Assembly (NCBI RefSeq): GCF_021347895.1
Contig: NC_067127.1
Coordinates: forward strand, 19,068,984-19,132,983
Length of the DNA: 64,000 nt
Reading direction: 5' to 3'
Source: Acanthochromis polyacanthus
Lineage: Eukaryota > Chordata > Actinopteri > Pomacentridae
Shown: positions 40,219 through 51,203 of the stretch, piece by piece
Layout of the letters: every line of letters begins with the position of its first letter
How positions within the stretch are numbered: the first letter of the stretch is position 1
The notes under the pieces: model-generated
What the model was told of the DNA's origin: nothing
The model's input: the letters and a program-made list of their open reading frames with translations, nothing else
Databases searched by the model: none
Made by a program: the position numbers and the translations under genes

Positions 40219-40461
40219 ATGACTCACCAGTGGCTTGGACATCTGTGATTTGATAGAAGATGAGGCTTGCTCAGTTCGTCAGACTTGTCATTGCTCGTAA
40301 AGATTGGTACGATAGTCACATAAACCACAGCGACATGGACAACAAACTGTAGTGAATTGTGATTGTTGCTTTTTGCACATCACACTTGCTAACATTATTA
40401 ACTACATAAATTACATTTTAGTTTGTATTGAATGGATTTTAGTTAATAACCAGTGCTGACG
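40219..40461 (+). other. rab11fip2: rab11fip2 second-exon 5' UTR with upstream ORFs
   Basis: The acceptor is preceded by a long pyrimidine tract (about 40190-40218). The segment is continuous with the coding exon. It holds upstream ORFs at 40219-40248 (9 codons), 40260-40352 (30 codons) and 40432-40446 (4 codons), all closed before the main ATG at 40462. Weaker alternative acceptors (TTTTAG near 40420 and 40442, CCAG at 40453) lie closer to the start codon, so the exact leader is uncertain. Confidence 0.55.
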
Positions 40462-40814
40462 ATGTCACTGGGCGAGCAGTCTCAAAAGTGGTTTCCAACC
40501 CATGTCCAAGCCACTGTTCTTCAAGCAACCAGTTTACAGCCCAAGGGCAAAAATGGCACCAATGATGCCTACACTATCATCCAGCTGGGCAAGGAAAAGT
40601 ATTCAACGTCAGTGGCAGAGAAGACACTTAACCCTGTCTGGAGGGAAGAAGCCTCCTTTGAATTACCTGGACTACTTTTGGAGGGCAACCCAGAAGTATA
40701 CGAACTCTGCCTCATAGTGATGCATCGGTCCTTGGTTGGGATGGATAAGTTCCTGGGTCAGAGGTCCATCAACCTGAACGAAATATTTGATAACAAGGAG
40801 AGAAAGAAAACTGA
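40462..40814 (+). CDS. rab11fip2: rab11fip2 coding exon 1: C2 domain
   Basis: Encodes residues 1-117 plus two bases of codon 118. It opens with MSLGEQSQKWFPTHVQ and contains blocks typical of the FIP2 C2 domain, such as NDAYTIIQLGKEKYSTS, EEASFELPG and MHRSLVGMDKFLGQ. Class I FIP C2 domains bind acidic phospholipids and steer the protein to the plasma membrane (family knowledge). The donor is GTAAGT directly after ACTGA. The split codon is completed by C of the next exon to give Asp118, where human has Glu. Confidence 0.95.
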
Positions 40815-43800
40815 GTAAGTAACAGTACCAATCATGTCCGAGATGTCACAACAAGCCCTTATTTACTGTTTGTAGTAGACCTGCATTGGTTTGCCTTCCT
40901 GGTATAGGCACTGGCTACTTTTACTCTGCTGCTGTAGATTTCAAACGGAATTAAATCGTTTGACACGTGTAAACTCATTAAAATAGTCTGTCCACCAATA
41001 GCCTTAACAATATACAATAAATGATTGTTTACTGCAGTATTATTCTCATTAATTTTTGCCCTGTTTTATTTATACCAAATGTTTTGGGAATATATGCCTC
41101 TTTTGAATTATCAAGGAAGCATAAGTTAAAAAAGCATCTAAGCAGTCATCTAAGCAGTTACTGCAAGGCCATTAGTTTACAATACTACACCTGTTGGACT
41201 ACTGTTGTGTTACTTTGTAAAGTAACATTAAGATCCTTTTGAGAAAATACCTGAGGCAATTTTCTGATTCATATATAGATGGTGCAGAAAAACTAAAAAG
41301 ATCAATCCAAGGAGCAGTCTCATTAGTTTATAATAATTAATAATTGGACTGCTGTTATTGCATATCACTAAACTGATATGAGGTGTCGCGTTTCAATCTT
41401 AAATTTTGATGTAGTGCATTTCATAGTATGAGTGATCAGCATCACATGTACAGTGGTTAAGCTGTTTTGTATGTGATCCTTGTATCTTGTTGGTAGAGGA
41501 CCAGACTAAAGAGAGGAAGTGGAAAATATTAGCAAAACTATTCCAGTCGTAAGTGGATTATTACAGCATGCGCTAAATCAGTTGTTATTTGTCACATTTG
41601 CCACACATGTTACTTCCATATTAGGCTACACCAGTGTGCTGTGTTTTGCGTGTTACATTCTGCTTTCAATTAAGTTCATGACCTAACTCCTTTATACCAC
41701 ATGATTTAAATACCATTGCATTGTCCTTTATTCTCCTCATGTACTTGTCTTAGAAATACATTTTATTAGTTAGATCTTTTATGGTTTAAAGAGCACAAAT
41801 TAAATTGTTTGTAGCCCAGTATAGGTAAACTGGTCTCACAGAAAGACAAGATTTTTTTTCTGCCTTGGTTTTAAACTAACACATCTGTCTCAGATGAGGT
41901 CGTACATTTGCGCTTAGTTGGTGACTACATATTGGTGAAACTTGAATATTTTCCATCTTGCTGACCCTCTATTGTTTGAGGCTTAGCAATGAATTGGCCT
42001 ACATTGTTGAGAGATTATTTTTAGCTTAATCACTGACACAGTGAGCACAAGTTGGCCTAATTGAAACGAGTGGAGCTGGCCAAACATGTCCTTTTAACCA
42101 CTCCTAAACTGACAGTTTTTCTAAGGTGTGACTAGAATATCTTTTTTGTCTTTACAACCAAAAGGACACAGGTTTGAGTTTTGACTTTTTTTTTTAGTGC
42201 GGAGTTTAGTTGTTCTCTTCATGTTTTAATCTTAGTTTGGGTGCCTTCATCGGCAAAAAAAAATTAATATTGCAAGTAGGGGGAATTAGAAGCTCCAGAT
42301 TCTAAATAGCCTATAGGTGTGGTGTGGGTGGACAATAGTGGGTGTCTGTCTGAGTCAAGCCTTTCATAGACGGGTGACTTATGTCGGCTCTTCACTCTCT
42401 GTGAAATTACCGTGTATAAGACTTGAGCAGAGAAAATAATAAGGTAAATGAAAAAATAAATTAATCCACTATACATATCATCATAGCTTAAAGAGGCAGT
42501 ATTATATTTGCTAAACTTAGGGTGTCGACCCATACAAGTCCAACAGACACATATTTCTTAACTCTACATTAAGCAAACAGGAACTGAATAACCTAATTGG
42601 ATCTGGTGTTAATTAGCTCGCTGCACATTTCAGCATGGAAAGACATTAGCACACTTCCTCTTTGCCCATCAGTAGGGAGAATCACAATATGTTATAATCA
42701 GTGTGGATGGGTTTTATTTATTTAGGTGCCTGAACCGATGCACCTCGAGGCTGTGCACTTTTTCAGCAGAGGTCCTGTAATGGATATGCTCATGTTGCTC
42801 GTTGGCCTAATCCCACACTGCAGCCGTACTTGACAATGATGCCGGGACCCTCGATACTATATCCACACTCCACCGCGGGTCTGTGTTCACCGCGGCCCAT
42901 CCGCAATGTTTTTGAACTGACATATTGGGTAGGAAAGCCCGTCTTGATATCTGAGTAGGCAGCCCATAATTATCGCACACCTGTGTTTGTTGATTGTGAG
43001 GAGTTTCCCAGCGGTCTGGGCCCGAGTGGGAGGATTGTGGTTCCAAGCACAGGGAGGTTTATCTTGGCCTTGAGACACACGTGAGGTGCAGCCTCGGCCC
43101 CACGGCAGCGGCATGCTGTGGCTGCTGATCAGTCTGAGCGCGGCGCACAGCCTGGGAATTGGACCCAACAAGGCCTTTCATGACTGAGCTCCTGCGCCAC
43201 GAGCTAGACAGTTTAGAATAGCGTTCAACAGCTGCGGTTTTTAAAAAGCCAATACCAACACTTTTGTTGGATTGAACTGACAACTGATATTTAATGCTAG
43301 ACTTTAAGGAATACGACAAATCTTCATTTAAATCCGAGAGGAAATATCTGTAATTGGCCTAAAATAAATACAGTTATGCAAATATGTTTTCACTTCAAGG
43401 CTTCTCCATTAGGACAAAAAAAAATATTAGCTTGATTAAACAAAACCAGGATGGAGGTGGATAAAAAAAAACTGATAATACACCCATAGTGTTTTTCATA
43501 TTAATGTAGTAATTTCAGACAGAATGCATTGATAAATGCTTGTTTCATCCTGATGCTGGTTTCCTAATAGACACTGTCACAAGCCCTATAACACAGAGGA
43601 TATGTCTCATTAGCATGTATGAACTGTTGTGTCACCCTGCGATGTGGCTTTCCAGTTTCCCAATTGCTTGTCGTTGCATTTCTGAACAAAGGCCAGATTT
43701 GTGCAAATGCCACTTTATTTCGCTCAGAGCGAAGGCATAAATCCCATTACTTCCAGTTGAAAAAGCAGAGAGGTTAAACAAATAGAAGCCCAAATGCAGC

Positions 43801-46800
43801 CTGAAATGGTCTATATTATTCTGCAGAAGGCTATTTCTTATGTTCAGTTTGCAAAGAATAATGTTTATCCCTCTGAATGATAAATTGTATTCTCACTTGT
43901 GTCAAAAAAGTTCAAACGATTTAAGCCTCAGCATTTGTGTTTAGCTTTTGGATTAGTCTGCTCAAATTAGCCTTTTCAGTGGTGTCCATAAAGAAGCAGT
44001 TAGAGCACATTAGAAAGAATGTGGGCTATTTTTTCCATTTGTCACATTGTTTGATCATGTAGGGACTTTTAGTACATTCTGACTTTGTATACCTGTCTCC
44101 CTGAATTATGTGTAATCAACTCAGAGGATTTTTATAAATCCTGCTCTTTTTATATAAATTGTCTCATTGAATTTGCTCAGCCTAAGCTTCCTGCATTCTC
44201 ATTTTAGCTGGTATTCCTTGGAGTCCAAGCCAGGGAAGAAGAAGAAAGATCGAGGTCGCATCCAAGTCAGCATTCAATTCATGAGGAACAACATGACCGC
44301 CAGCATGTTTGACCTGTCCATGAAGGAAAAGCCCCGCTCACCTTTTTCCAAACTTAAAGACAAAATGAAGGGTCGCAAGCATGACAGCGGCTTTGGTGAC
44401 ACATCTTCAGCCATCTTGCCTCGCTCCGCTGTGTGTGACTCGGAGCCCAGCCGACCATCCGTCACCCCAGAACCGCAACCTCAGCCTGAAGCAAAGGTCA
44501 GGAGGCCGCTACTGGCTGGGGCCCATAAACTCTCTGCAGCCCATTCCATGTCAGATCTCATTGGGACACACTTTCGACCCAAGCTGGACTCCATGAACTC
44601 CATAGACGAGAGTGGTGAGCACCAAAGATTCTGTTTTCCAGGTTCATACGTGTCAGTTAGATACAGTAGGTCACATTTTCAAAGGAGTGAACTTTGTTTG
44701 CTTCTTACCACATGCCTGAATTGTGTTGGCATAAATTTAAATAGAACCAGTGATGTTTCTTCACAAAGTCAAGCCACTGATGACCAGTGAGTCATTAGCA
44801 GTGTTTCCGTTCTGGACTTTCATGTGCATTTTAAAGTTTACAAAAGTTCAAATTTCCTAAATACTTCCTTAATTTTGAAAAAGCTTTTTTATGCTGGCTT
44901 GTGGTAGCTTTAGACTTTTTTTTAAAGATGCTTAGTAATAAAGTGATTCTATTCTAATGTCCTTCATAGGTGATGCACCCACCCTTTTCTAAATAAATTC
45001 TGACATAACAAACATTTCACTTGTATAACTGATCAGCTGTTGCTGCTTTTTTTGTTGTCTTTGCTTTCAGGCAACATGAAACGTAGCCAGTACCAGCTGA
45101 TGTGAAAGAATATTTGCAACTTGCCCAAAGAAAACAATTTCTAAAGAATTCTCTCAATTTTTCAATCCTCAATTTTTAAAGTTTTATTTGATTCCTCTTC
45201 TTTCAGAATGTATAGCAGTTGATAAACTAATTTTGTTTCCAGGTCTGTCTACTCTTCACCGCCACCTTCTGAGGGAACTACAGACTTTGTTCAATCATTC
45301 AAGAGCTATTCATATAAACAAGCCTCATTTTCATTTTATTTTTTCCAATTTTATGTTACATTTTAAAAGTGTGCTTCAAATTCTCTTGACAGTTATTTAG
45401 ACATACGGCTATTATTACATTCTGATTTTCTTGTTTTTAAGAATGGAGGACAGAAGTACCAGCTCAAGTGTAATGTATAAAAAAGTTCAGCAAGGATGAA
45501 GGCCTCATTTCTTATACATTTTATTGACAGACTACGTTTAGAAGCATACTGTTTTGCATTGTGGTGGAGCCTCTCAACACAATGTTATAGTTGTTCACTT
45601 GCTCTAAGTGTCTTGTTCTTGATTTGTGACTGTCTCAATACAGACACAGAATGCTGTTGCAATTTCTAGTGGTCACCAGGGGATGTTGAGAGAAGTTCCA
45701 GAGCTTAAGGAATATAAAAGATATTTACAGTCTAAGGTATATAAACCTCAGCTCAAATTAGGGGTGAATTAAGCCATTTATATCAGTCTTTGGCCTTTAT
45801 TCATTCATGTTTCTATCCTTATAAAACTGACCCGAAGGTGACCTGATAGCCCAGTGGTTAGGACACATACCACATTAAAGCAGTGAGTTCCAGTCCCCAA
45901 GTTAATGTTGCTGTGACTAATATAAGAATTGCCTTATAAAATGTAGTTTGTTACACTAAAAAACAAGCGGTTTCACTTTTGCTGATGATTTAAAGTTGTT
46001 GTGTTTAAAGTGTAAATGCTACTAGCTGCCACTTGCTCTGTCCTGCATCGTGTAGCAGCTGAAAAAGAGAAGACGGTCAGAATGGTGTGAACTGAACTGG
46101 CTATTTTCTCACCTCCAAATATTTATGTGATATCAGTTGCTGGTTATCAGTCGTGTTTGACATTACAGAGAGGTCATTTGTGCTAAAACGGTCAAATTTT
46201 GCATTTCTGCTCAGCAATCAGAATTATGTGATTTTATTTTTTTCCCAGTGACTTATCTGTCAAAGTACGATTATTATATGAATATTTAGAGACTAATCAC
46301 TTATTGGAGGAAAGTTCCTGATGATGATTTTTGAAAAGTTTCTCTGTGATATTTAGATTGCAGGGAGGAGAATATATCCAAAGCCGTGAAGGTAGGAATG
46401 CAGATGTTACAGGACAAATCTGACAAACTGTCCTAAACCACTGTTAATGAGTGATTACTATGCTGCAAGACCAGCCTGGAAATGCCATGAATGATTTTTG
46501 CATTTTTTTTCATTCATGTCTACAAAACTATTCAAAAGTGTTAAGGATTTGATTGCTTTGATTTGACACCATCAGTGAATGAACAGCTGATAATCCTTAA
46601 ATCTTTCACAGATTTATCACATGAAATGAAATCAAATAAAACAGAAAACAATCACATATTTTGCCTATTGTAAAAATGTCATTGGTTCTCACCATAGAGT
46701 CTATCATAGCAACGTCACAGATTGATGTAATGTTTTTGGTTTCTCCTCCAGGAAGTACAGGTGGCCCTCACAGGCGTTCCCAGAGCGAGGTGCCAGGCTA

Positions 46801-49800
46801 CCAGGACGGCGAAGCACACAGTGACCCGTTCACTGATATCAGTGACACCCTGCCACAGAAGTATGCCACGCTCCCACGCAACCGCAACCCATTTGAGGGG
46901 GAGCACGGGCAGCTGTGGGACCGGGCAGAGCGGAAGGAGAAAAAGGAGAAGGTCAGCCTACTGGAACGCGTGACGGGAAAGAAGGAAGGCCGCAAGACCA
47001 GCAATGGAGGGCGTTCGGGGAGTTCTGGAGACCTGCGTTCCCCCAATCCTTTTAGTGGGGACTCACAAGCAGACACTAATCCATTCAGCTCCAACTACAA
47101 AGCCAGGTACTCCTCTTTTTGTTCTTTTTTTTTGATGATCTTACCTTCAATCAGTTTCTTGTCTGAGGTTGTTTGTTTTCTCATAAACAGTCAATTGATT
47201 AGTCATATGACTGAGGAAGCATCTTAGATAATCAGTATTTACTACAAGAGTCCAAATTTTCTTTCCCAGTCACATCACTAGTACCCTTCGTGGTCACAAT
47301 AATTTTACAAGAAAAATGCAAAAGGCTGTAACTACAAAGTATAATATCTCAGAATATTCTGTGAAAAGGTTGAAATACATTTTTTGTGTATTAAGGAATA
47401 AACTCTCTCTAAACTTTACGTTTCAAAACACAGCATACTTCAGACTCTTATATTTCTCCCATAACGACATTTTATTAAACGTGTCTGTTCTTCAAAGCAA
47501 ATATAAATAAAATCCAAAATGAGCAACAACTTCTACAAATGTGCACCTGTCTGGTTTATACAAATATAAAGTGAATGTCAGGTTTGATAATAAAGCCAAA
47601 AAATGTATCAATAAAATGTTTGCTTTCAGTCAGTATTGCTAATTTTACCTTTAAAAAAAAAAAAAAAAAAGACAAAGAAAAAAAGGTCAATTTTGAATTC
47701 AACCATTGAGCTTTATGTTTTAATTATGCCCCTTTACAGGAATTTGCACCTAAAGCATTTAAGTGAAACTGTGGAACAGTCTATCAAATCATTTTGTTAT
47801 TTCTGTTGATGAAATGCATATCGTATCATTTTATCAAGGTGCATAAACATCTTACAGTCACATTGGTTCTACTGTGATCATGAACAATTGAACATTAATG
47901 TCAACTGCTTGTTTGATTTGACAGTGTATTTTACAATGATGTGGATGTAGTCTGTGTGACTAAGAAACATCTCTAGCATCCTGCTATGCTTTCCACTAAA
48001 ATGTGCACTTCCATGTCTTAAGTGTAGCCTCCATACATGTGGCTAATAATCGTAGTTTGTGTTTCGGACAGCAGTGCTTCTTATACTCTAGCGTATCACT
48101 CCTGTGCGTTTTTCATCATATTCCATGAATCATCTCACAAACCCAAAACGTGATCTCGCAGCCCCATGGGACAGCCCCTGCACCACAGGATATTGGTTAC
48201 AGCATTCCCATAAAGTTTTGAATACCTTGTTGATTGAAATCTACTATCTGATGGGACCCCCTTCTCTCCGTCTCATTCTCTTGTCAAGTATTGTTGTTCA
48301 AACATTTGCACTGAGCCGTTTACATCTATTTCTTGTGTTACATAAGGAGTTGGTGTGCACTGTGGCTAAGTTCTGGTTTATCAGAGTGGAAGGTGTCATT
48401 AGTGGCTCTTTAGAGTGCCTGGGCTTGATAACGGAGCCCTCTGAGCTATAGTAATGAGATCCTCTGCAGAGATAGACCACCCAATTAACCACTTATCTCT
48501 GTAGGCACTAGTCCATCATCTTTACGGCTTTGTCATACACTAGCTCAGTGGTCATTTGAAATGTGGTGCATGAGTGCAAAAAGCGGGTTTTAAAGAATGT
48601 TATTTACTGACACGACAATGCATGTTTAATTTTTTTGTCAGTCTGTTCCTTTCTTCACCCAGATGTGCCTTATTAGCACAGAGGATTGGTACCTCAGAGC
48701 CTCTATGAAAGTGAAATGCGGATAAATATACCCCAAAATGTACTTTGTATTGCTTCGGTGTGATTACTAACTCTCCATTTCATTGTTTCCTAGTGATAAA
48801 AAGCCAACAGGAAATGACAACATCACCTTTGGGCAGAAGAAGAAGAAAGACATCTATGGCAAGAAAAATGTAAGACTGCAAACCCTCCTTGTAAAAGCGC
48901 CTGATTTTGTCACAAGTTGTTGACTTTACCCGACAGAGACTGAGATGTTAAAAAAAAAAAAAAGTTGGGCATCTCTGTCATTAGTTTATGTGTGCTGTCA
49001 TGCAGATTTTTAATGAGAGCTCTTAAGTTTTGTTTGACATAGCAGCTGGTGACATTGATCTGTGAGGTCTGTGCAAATTCAGATGTGCCATTCAACTAAT
49101 TAGCAGCTGCACACATCGGTCATCATGTCTGATCCCATCATAATTTCAAGTGGTGTGAAATTTTGGGCTAAAAGGTTAGTCACAGTGGTGTGTTGCATTG
49201 TTTCTGTAATTGCATTTTTTTTGTAGAGAAAAGGCGTAGAGACGTCATTAGTTTTTCTTTTAAATGATTATTACATTATTTAAACATGATATTGAAACCG
49301 TTTCATAGTCTATGATTTGTTTAAATCCTTTTCTGGTTTAAAAAAAATCTACTCTTCACAGACTATTACACAGCAAAACCGGTATATATGAGGAAACGGA
49401 GGGAGCGGTAACTAAAGTGATGCCTAAAATGTGGAAGAGAATGCTGATAATGGCTTTCCTCACCTTTCTTTGCGGGTGTTGAGGGCTGTCGGTATCCACA
49501 CATGTGCCCCCGTGCATGCCGCTGTGCCTCGCAGAAATGGCAGCTCCCATTTCCTCTGCTTCAAGGCCCTAATTAACCACATGCAGGGGGGAGGGAGGGC
49601 AGTGAGAGATTTCAAAGGACTGAGCTTTTAGATTCTCAAAGCTGAGCTCATTAGAAACTGTAATGACACAACTGGAGAATGCCAAGTGTGCGCCTTATCT
49701 TCTCCTCACTACTGATCGCAGAAAAATGGTCATCATTACTTTGCCAGTTCATGGTCATTTCCAGGCCTTTGTCACCAGCCACTAAAGCTCCTGATTATTA

Positions 49801-51203
49801 TGCTGTGTGTGTGTATATGCGTGTGTGTGTGTGCTGGAGTGTGTGTGTGAGAGGGAGAGCCAGCCTGTACACGTACACTCACTTACATGTGAAACCAACC
49901 TCCACTTCCATATGGCTGTCCGTTCTCTTATTCCCTCTCAGATGGCTTAAGTGCAGTATCTTTCAGTGAGATGTCTTTTCTGTGTTGTGTGTGTGAGGAA
50001 TAGGTTACTGAGCTCTGTTCCTGAAACCCTCCTTACGTTGGACATTTAATCTCTGTGGCAAATATTTCATTTTGGTTTGTGTCGCCCCACAGTAGCCTCT
50101 ATGCTGTTCGAAGCGATAAGATACCTGGTAAGCAGTCCTGCTCCAGGTCTTTCCACATTGTCTTTACCCAGCAGTCGAGGCTTGAATGGTGCATGGGAGT
50201 GGAAGCTGATAAGTGTGGTATTTTAAACAGGGTGAAGGCTTTGCTGCTCTATCCGTTCGGGGGAGGATGCCCAGCACTGAAGCGATAAAGTGGTCCCTCA
50301 TTAAAAACGATTACAGCTCCTCTCGTACCCGCGCAATATGATCTGCACATACCGTACCACACTGCTCTGTCCAAATAGATTGTCCTCAAAGAGCAAAGCT
50401 GGGCTTGGGTTGCATCCTTATTTTGGTATTTATTAGCATGACCTTTAATTGTGGAAATATGCAGTCTGGCATTTCCCCCTGAAAACAAAGATTCCATTTT
50501 TGGGGAATTTTTTTGACTGTTGTTTACAGACTTTTTCTGTAACCTCTTTAATTAAAAAGATTCTAAATGCTAGGTCCATGTCAAAGCGCAGTCCCACTAG
50601 AGCCGTTAAACAGCTCTTGATTTGTCATAAACACTGTTGACAATATCAAATCATAACATCTGCCATAGAATTCATTGACATGACAGTGGCAAAGCCCTGG
50701 AGAATAATCGTATCTTAACAGCTCTCAATTAGCCTTTATTAAAGACGGAGAACAAATGATAAACACATGACAGTTTATGTCACATTAGGCCAACACGCCT
50801 AATTAGTCTGTTTTGTTTTTTTCTGAGCAAACGTGACAACTTATCTTTACCCTTGTCTCACTTGTCAGATGCTGAGATTTCATAGCAGATCATTCAACCA
50901 TTTCAGTCTACTTTTACAACACGATTTTACAGTTTGGTAATCCGCAGCCTTAAGTTTTTCGTTGTTTTTCATTCTCAGGAGGTGACACAGGAAAGCGTGG
51001 CCGCCTATAGCAACTTGTCCTTTGAAGAGGTTGTGCAGGAACTCATCAAGCAAAAAGAAGTGGTGAAAAAGAAAGACGCACACATCAGGGAGCTGGAGGA
51101 CTACATAGATAACCTACTTGTACGGGTCATGGAGGAGACACCGAGTATTCTACGGACACCCTATGAGCCCAAAAAGAAGGCGGGGAAACTTTCGAAGAAG
51201 TAG
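40462..51203 (+). CDS. rab11fip2: Rab11 family-interacting protein 2 (class I FIP), complete 5-exon coding region
   Basis: Coding segments are 40462-40814, 44208-44614, 46752-47106, 48794-48869 and 50979-51203. All junctions are GT-AG and the joined frame stays open for 471 residues before TAG; the human protein is 512. Family knowledge: FIP2 is a Rab11 effector on recycling endosomes that links Rab11 vesicles to myosin Vb and EHD proteins for apical and receptor recycling. Visible here: an N-terminal C2 domain (about residues 10-115); a basic Ser-rich middle; the motif AHSMSD with Ser231, equivalent to the MARK2 target Ser227 of human FIP2; NPF motifs at 299-301, 352-354 and 363-365 (EHD/Reps1 EH-domain ligands); and a C-terminal coiled coil with the Rab11-binding core YIDNLLVRVMEETPSIL at 439-455. 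Tyr439-Ile440 correspond to the key human Tyr480-Ile481. The start is the first in-frame ATG that gives the family N terminus (MSLGEQSQKWFPTHVQ), with A at -3. Identification is from recognising the family, not from a search. Confidence 0.95.
40815..44207 (+). other. rab11fip2: rab11fip2 intron 2
   Basis: Bounded by GTAAGT and ATTTTAG. Most is AT-rich without recognisable content. The exception is a GC-richer patch at about 42720-43200, listed separately as a candidate regulatory element. Confidence 0.85.
42720..43205. promoter_or_regulatory. Candidate conserved element in rab11fip2 intron 2
   Basis: This 0.5-kb stretch is clearly GC-richer and less repetitive than the intron around it. It has short GC blocks (CACCGCGG, GAGCGCGGCGC), a TAATTATCG-type homeodomain site (about 42967-42975) and an E-box CACCTG (42979-42984). 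No long ORF in any frame looks like protein. Complex, non-repetitive sequence inside an AT-rich intron is typical of conserved enhancers, but conservation cannot be tested here. Confidence 0.3.
44208..44614 (+). CDS. rab11fip2: rab11fip2 coding exon 2: linker with membrane/myosin Vb region and MARK2-type serine
   Basis: Encodes residues 118-253 plus one base of codon 254. The acceptor is ATTTTAG|C and the donor is AGTG|GTGAGC. It carries the block QFMRNNMTASMFDLSM, the basic stretch KLKDKMKGRK, a Pro/Ser-rich segment, and HKLSAAHSMSDLIG with Ser231. The corresponding region of human FIP2 includes the myosin Vb-binding part and Ser227. The frame runs on past the donor into the intron for about 170 bases, but the family match stops at DESG, so the GT at 44615 is taken as the true donor. 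Confidence 0.93.
44615..46751 (+). other. rab11fip2: rab11fip2 intron 3
   Basis: Bounded by GTGAGC and CTCCTCCAG. AT-rich, with a tRNA-like SINE head at about 45836-45905 (listed separately). No other recognisable content. Confidence 0.85.
45836..45905 (+). repeat. tRNA-like SINE head (partial)
   Basis: Contains a pol III A-box-like TAGCCCAGTGGTTAGGAC (45847-45864) and, about 30 bases on, a B-box-like GAGTTCCAGTCCC (45886-45898). This is the layout of the tRNA-derived head of a SINE. The following body does not match a repeat I know, so this is a truncated or decayed copy. A functional tRNA is unlikely because the acceptor stem does not pair. Confidence 0.45.
46752..47106 (+). CDS. rab11fip2: rab11fip2 coding exon 3: three NPF motifs
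   Basis: Encodes residues 254-371 plus two bases of codon 372. The acceptor is CTCCTCCAG|GA and the donor is CCAG|GTACTC. The exon contains DPFTDISDTLPQKYATLPR, the basic block ending KEKVSLLERVTGKK, and three NPF motifs (299-301, 352-354, 363-365). In family members NPF motifs bind the EH domains of EHD1/EHD3 and Reps1. The second NPF (SPNPF) sits where human FIP2 reads SPNAF. One third-NPF region of the human protein, just before the coiled coil, has no counterpart in the downstream exons here. Confidence 0.93.
47653..47670. repeat. Poly(A) run in intron 4
   Basis: Homopolymer of 18 A, followed by an A-rich stretch. It could be the tail of a decayed retroelement, but no body is recognisable before it. 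Confidence 0.85.
48090..48530. promoter_or_regulatory. Candidate conserved element in rab11fip2 intron 4
   Basis: A non-repetitive, balanced-composition stretch with AACCAC (Runx-type) at 48488-48493, AATTAACC nearby, a TTGATTGAAAT motif near 48230 and CACCACAGG near 48180. It stands out from the A/T-rich intron around it. Motif reading only; no evidence of activity. Confidence 0.25.
48794..48869 (+). CDS. rab11fip2: rab11fip2 coding exon 4: short Lys-rich linker
   Basis: This 76-bp exon is too short to stand alone but fits exactly between phase 2 upstream and phase 0 downstream. The acceptor is TTTCCTAG|T and the donor is AAAAAT|GTAAGA. It completes Ser372 and encodes residues 373-397, beginning SDKKPTGND and ending with a Lys-rich QKKKKDIYGKKN. 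As I remember the main human isoform, it does not have an equally Lys-rich stretch here, so this may be an alternative or fish-type linker exon. Skipping it would shift the frame (76 is not a multiple of 3), and the codon join to exon 5 would then break. Confidence 0.8.
49804..49849. repeat. Imperfect (GT)n microsatellite
   Basis: Alternating GT runs interrupted by ATATGC and CTGGA, followed by a short GA tract. Intronic simple repeat. Confidence 0.9.
50080..50450. promoter_or_regulatory. Candidate conserved element in rab11fip2 intron 5
   Basis: Balanced-composition sequence with several GATAA/TTATC-type GATA sites (AAGCGATAAGATA near 50110, GCTGATAAG near 50207, GCGATAAAG near 50282) spaced over about 180 bases. 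It lies between plain AT-rich and microsatellite DNA. Repeated GATA-like sites are suggestive of a cis-regulatory element, nothing more. Confidence 0.28.
50979..51203 (+). CDS. rab11fip2: rab11fip2 last coding exon: Rab11-binding coiled coil
   Basis: Encodes residues 398-471 and the TAG stop at 51201-51203. The acceptor is CATTCTCAG|GAG, phase 0. It starts with a short acidic lead-in, then an amphipathic helix (LSFEEVVQELIKQKE and onwards) leading into the FIP-family C-terminal Rab-binding domain with core YIDNLLVRVMEETPSIL. FIPs dimerise through this coiled coil and bind two Rab11 molecules. The very end (YEPKKKAGKLSKK) matches the usual basic tail. This is the most strongly conserved part of the gene and fixes its identity. 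Confidence 0.96.
   Translation, partial: EVTQESVAAYSNLSFEEVVQELIKQKEVVKKKDAHIRELEDYIDNLLVRVMEETPSILRTPYEPKKKAGKLSKK

Larger units (their letters stand above)
47107..48793 (+). other. rab11fip2: rab11fip2 intron 4
   Basis: Bounded by GTACTC and TTTCCTAG. The first half is AT-rich with a poly(A) run at 47653-47670. The second half holds the complex patch at 48090-48530, listed separately. Confidence 0.8.
48870..50978 (+). other. rab11fip2: rab11fip2 intron 5
   Basis: Bounded by GTAAGA and CATTCTCAG. Contains an A-run at about 48949-48963, a GT microsatellite at 49804-49849, and a complex patch at 50080-50450 listed separately. Confidence 0.85.

Noticed and set aside
44615..44790. Extension of coding exon 2 to the stop at 44790
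   Set aside because: The frame stays open past 44614, but family similarity ends exactly at the GTGAGC donor, and joining to exon 3 restores the expected phase and sequence.
45836..45905. A functional tRNA gene
   Set aside because: A- and B-box-like words are present, but the acceptor and anticodon stems do not pair; a SINE head is the better explanation.
47107..47227. Extension of coding exon 3 into the intron
   Set aside because: After the GTACTC donor the translation becomes hydrophobic and unrelated to FIP2.
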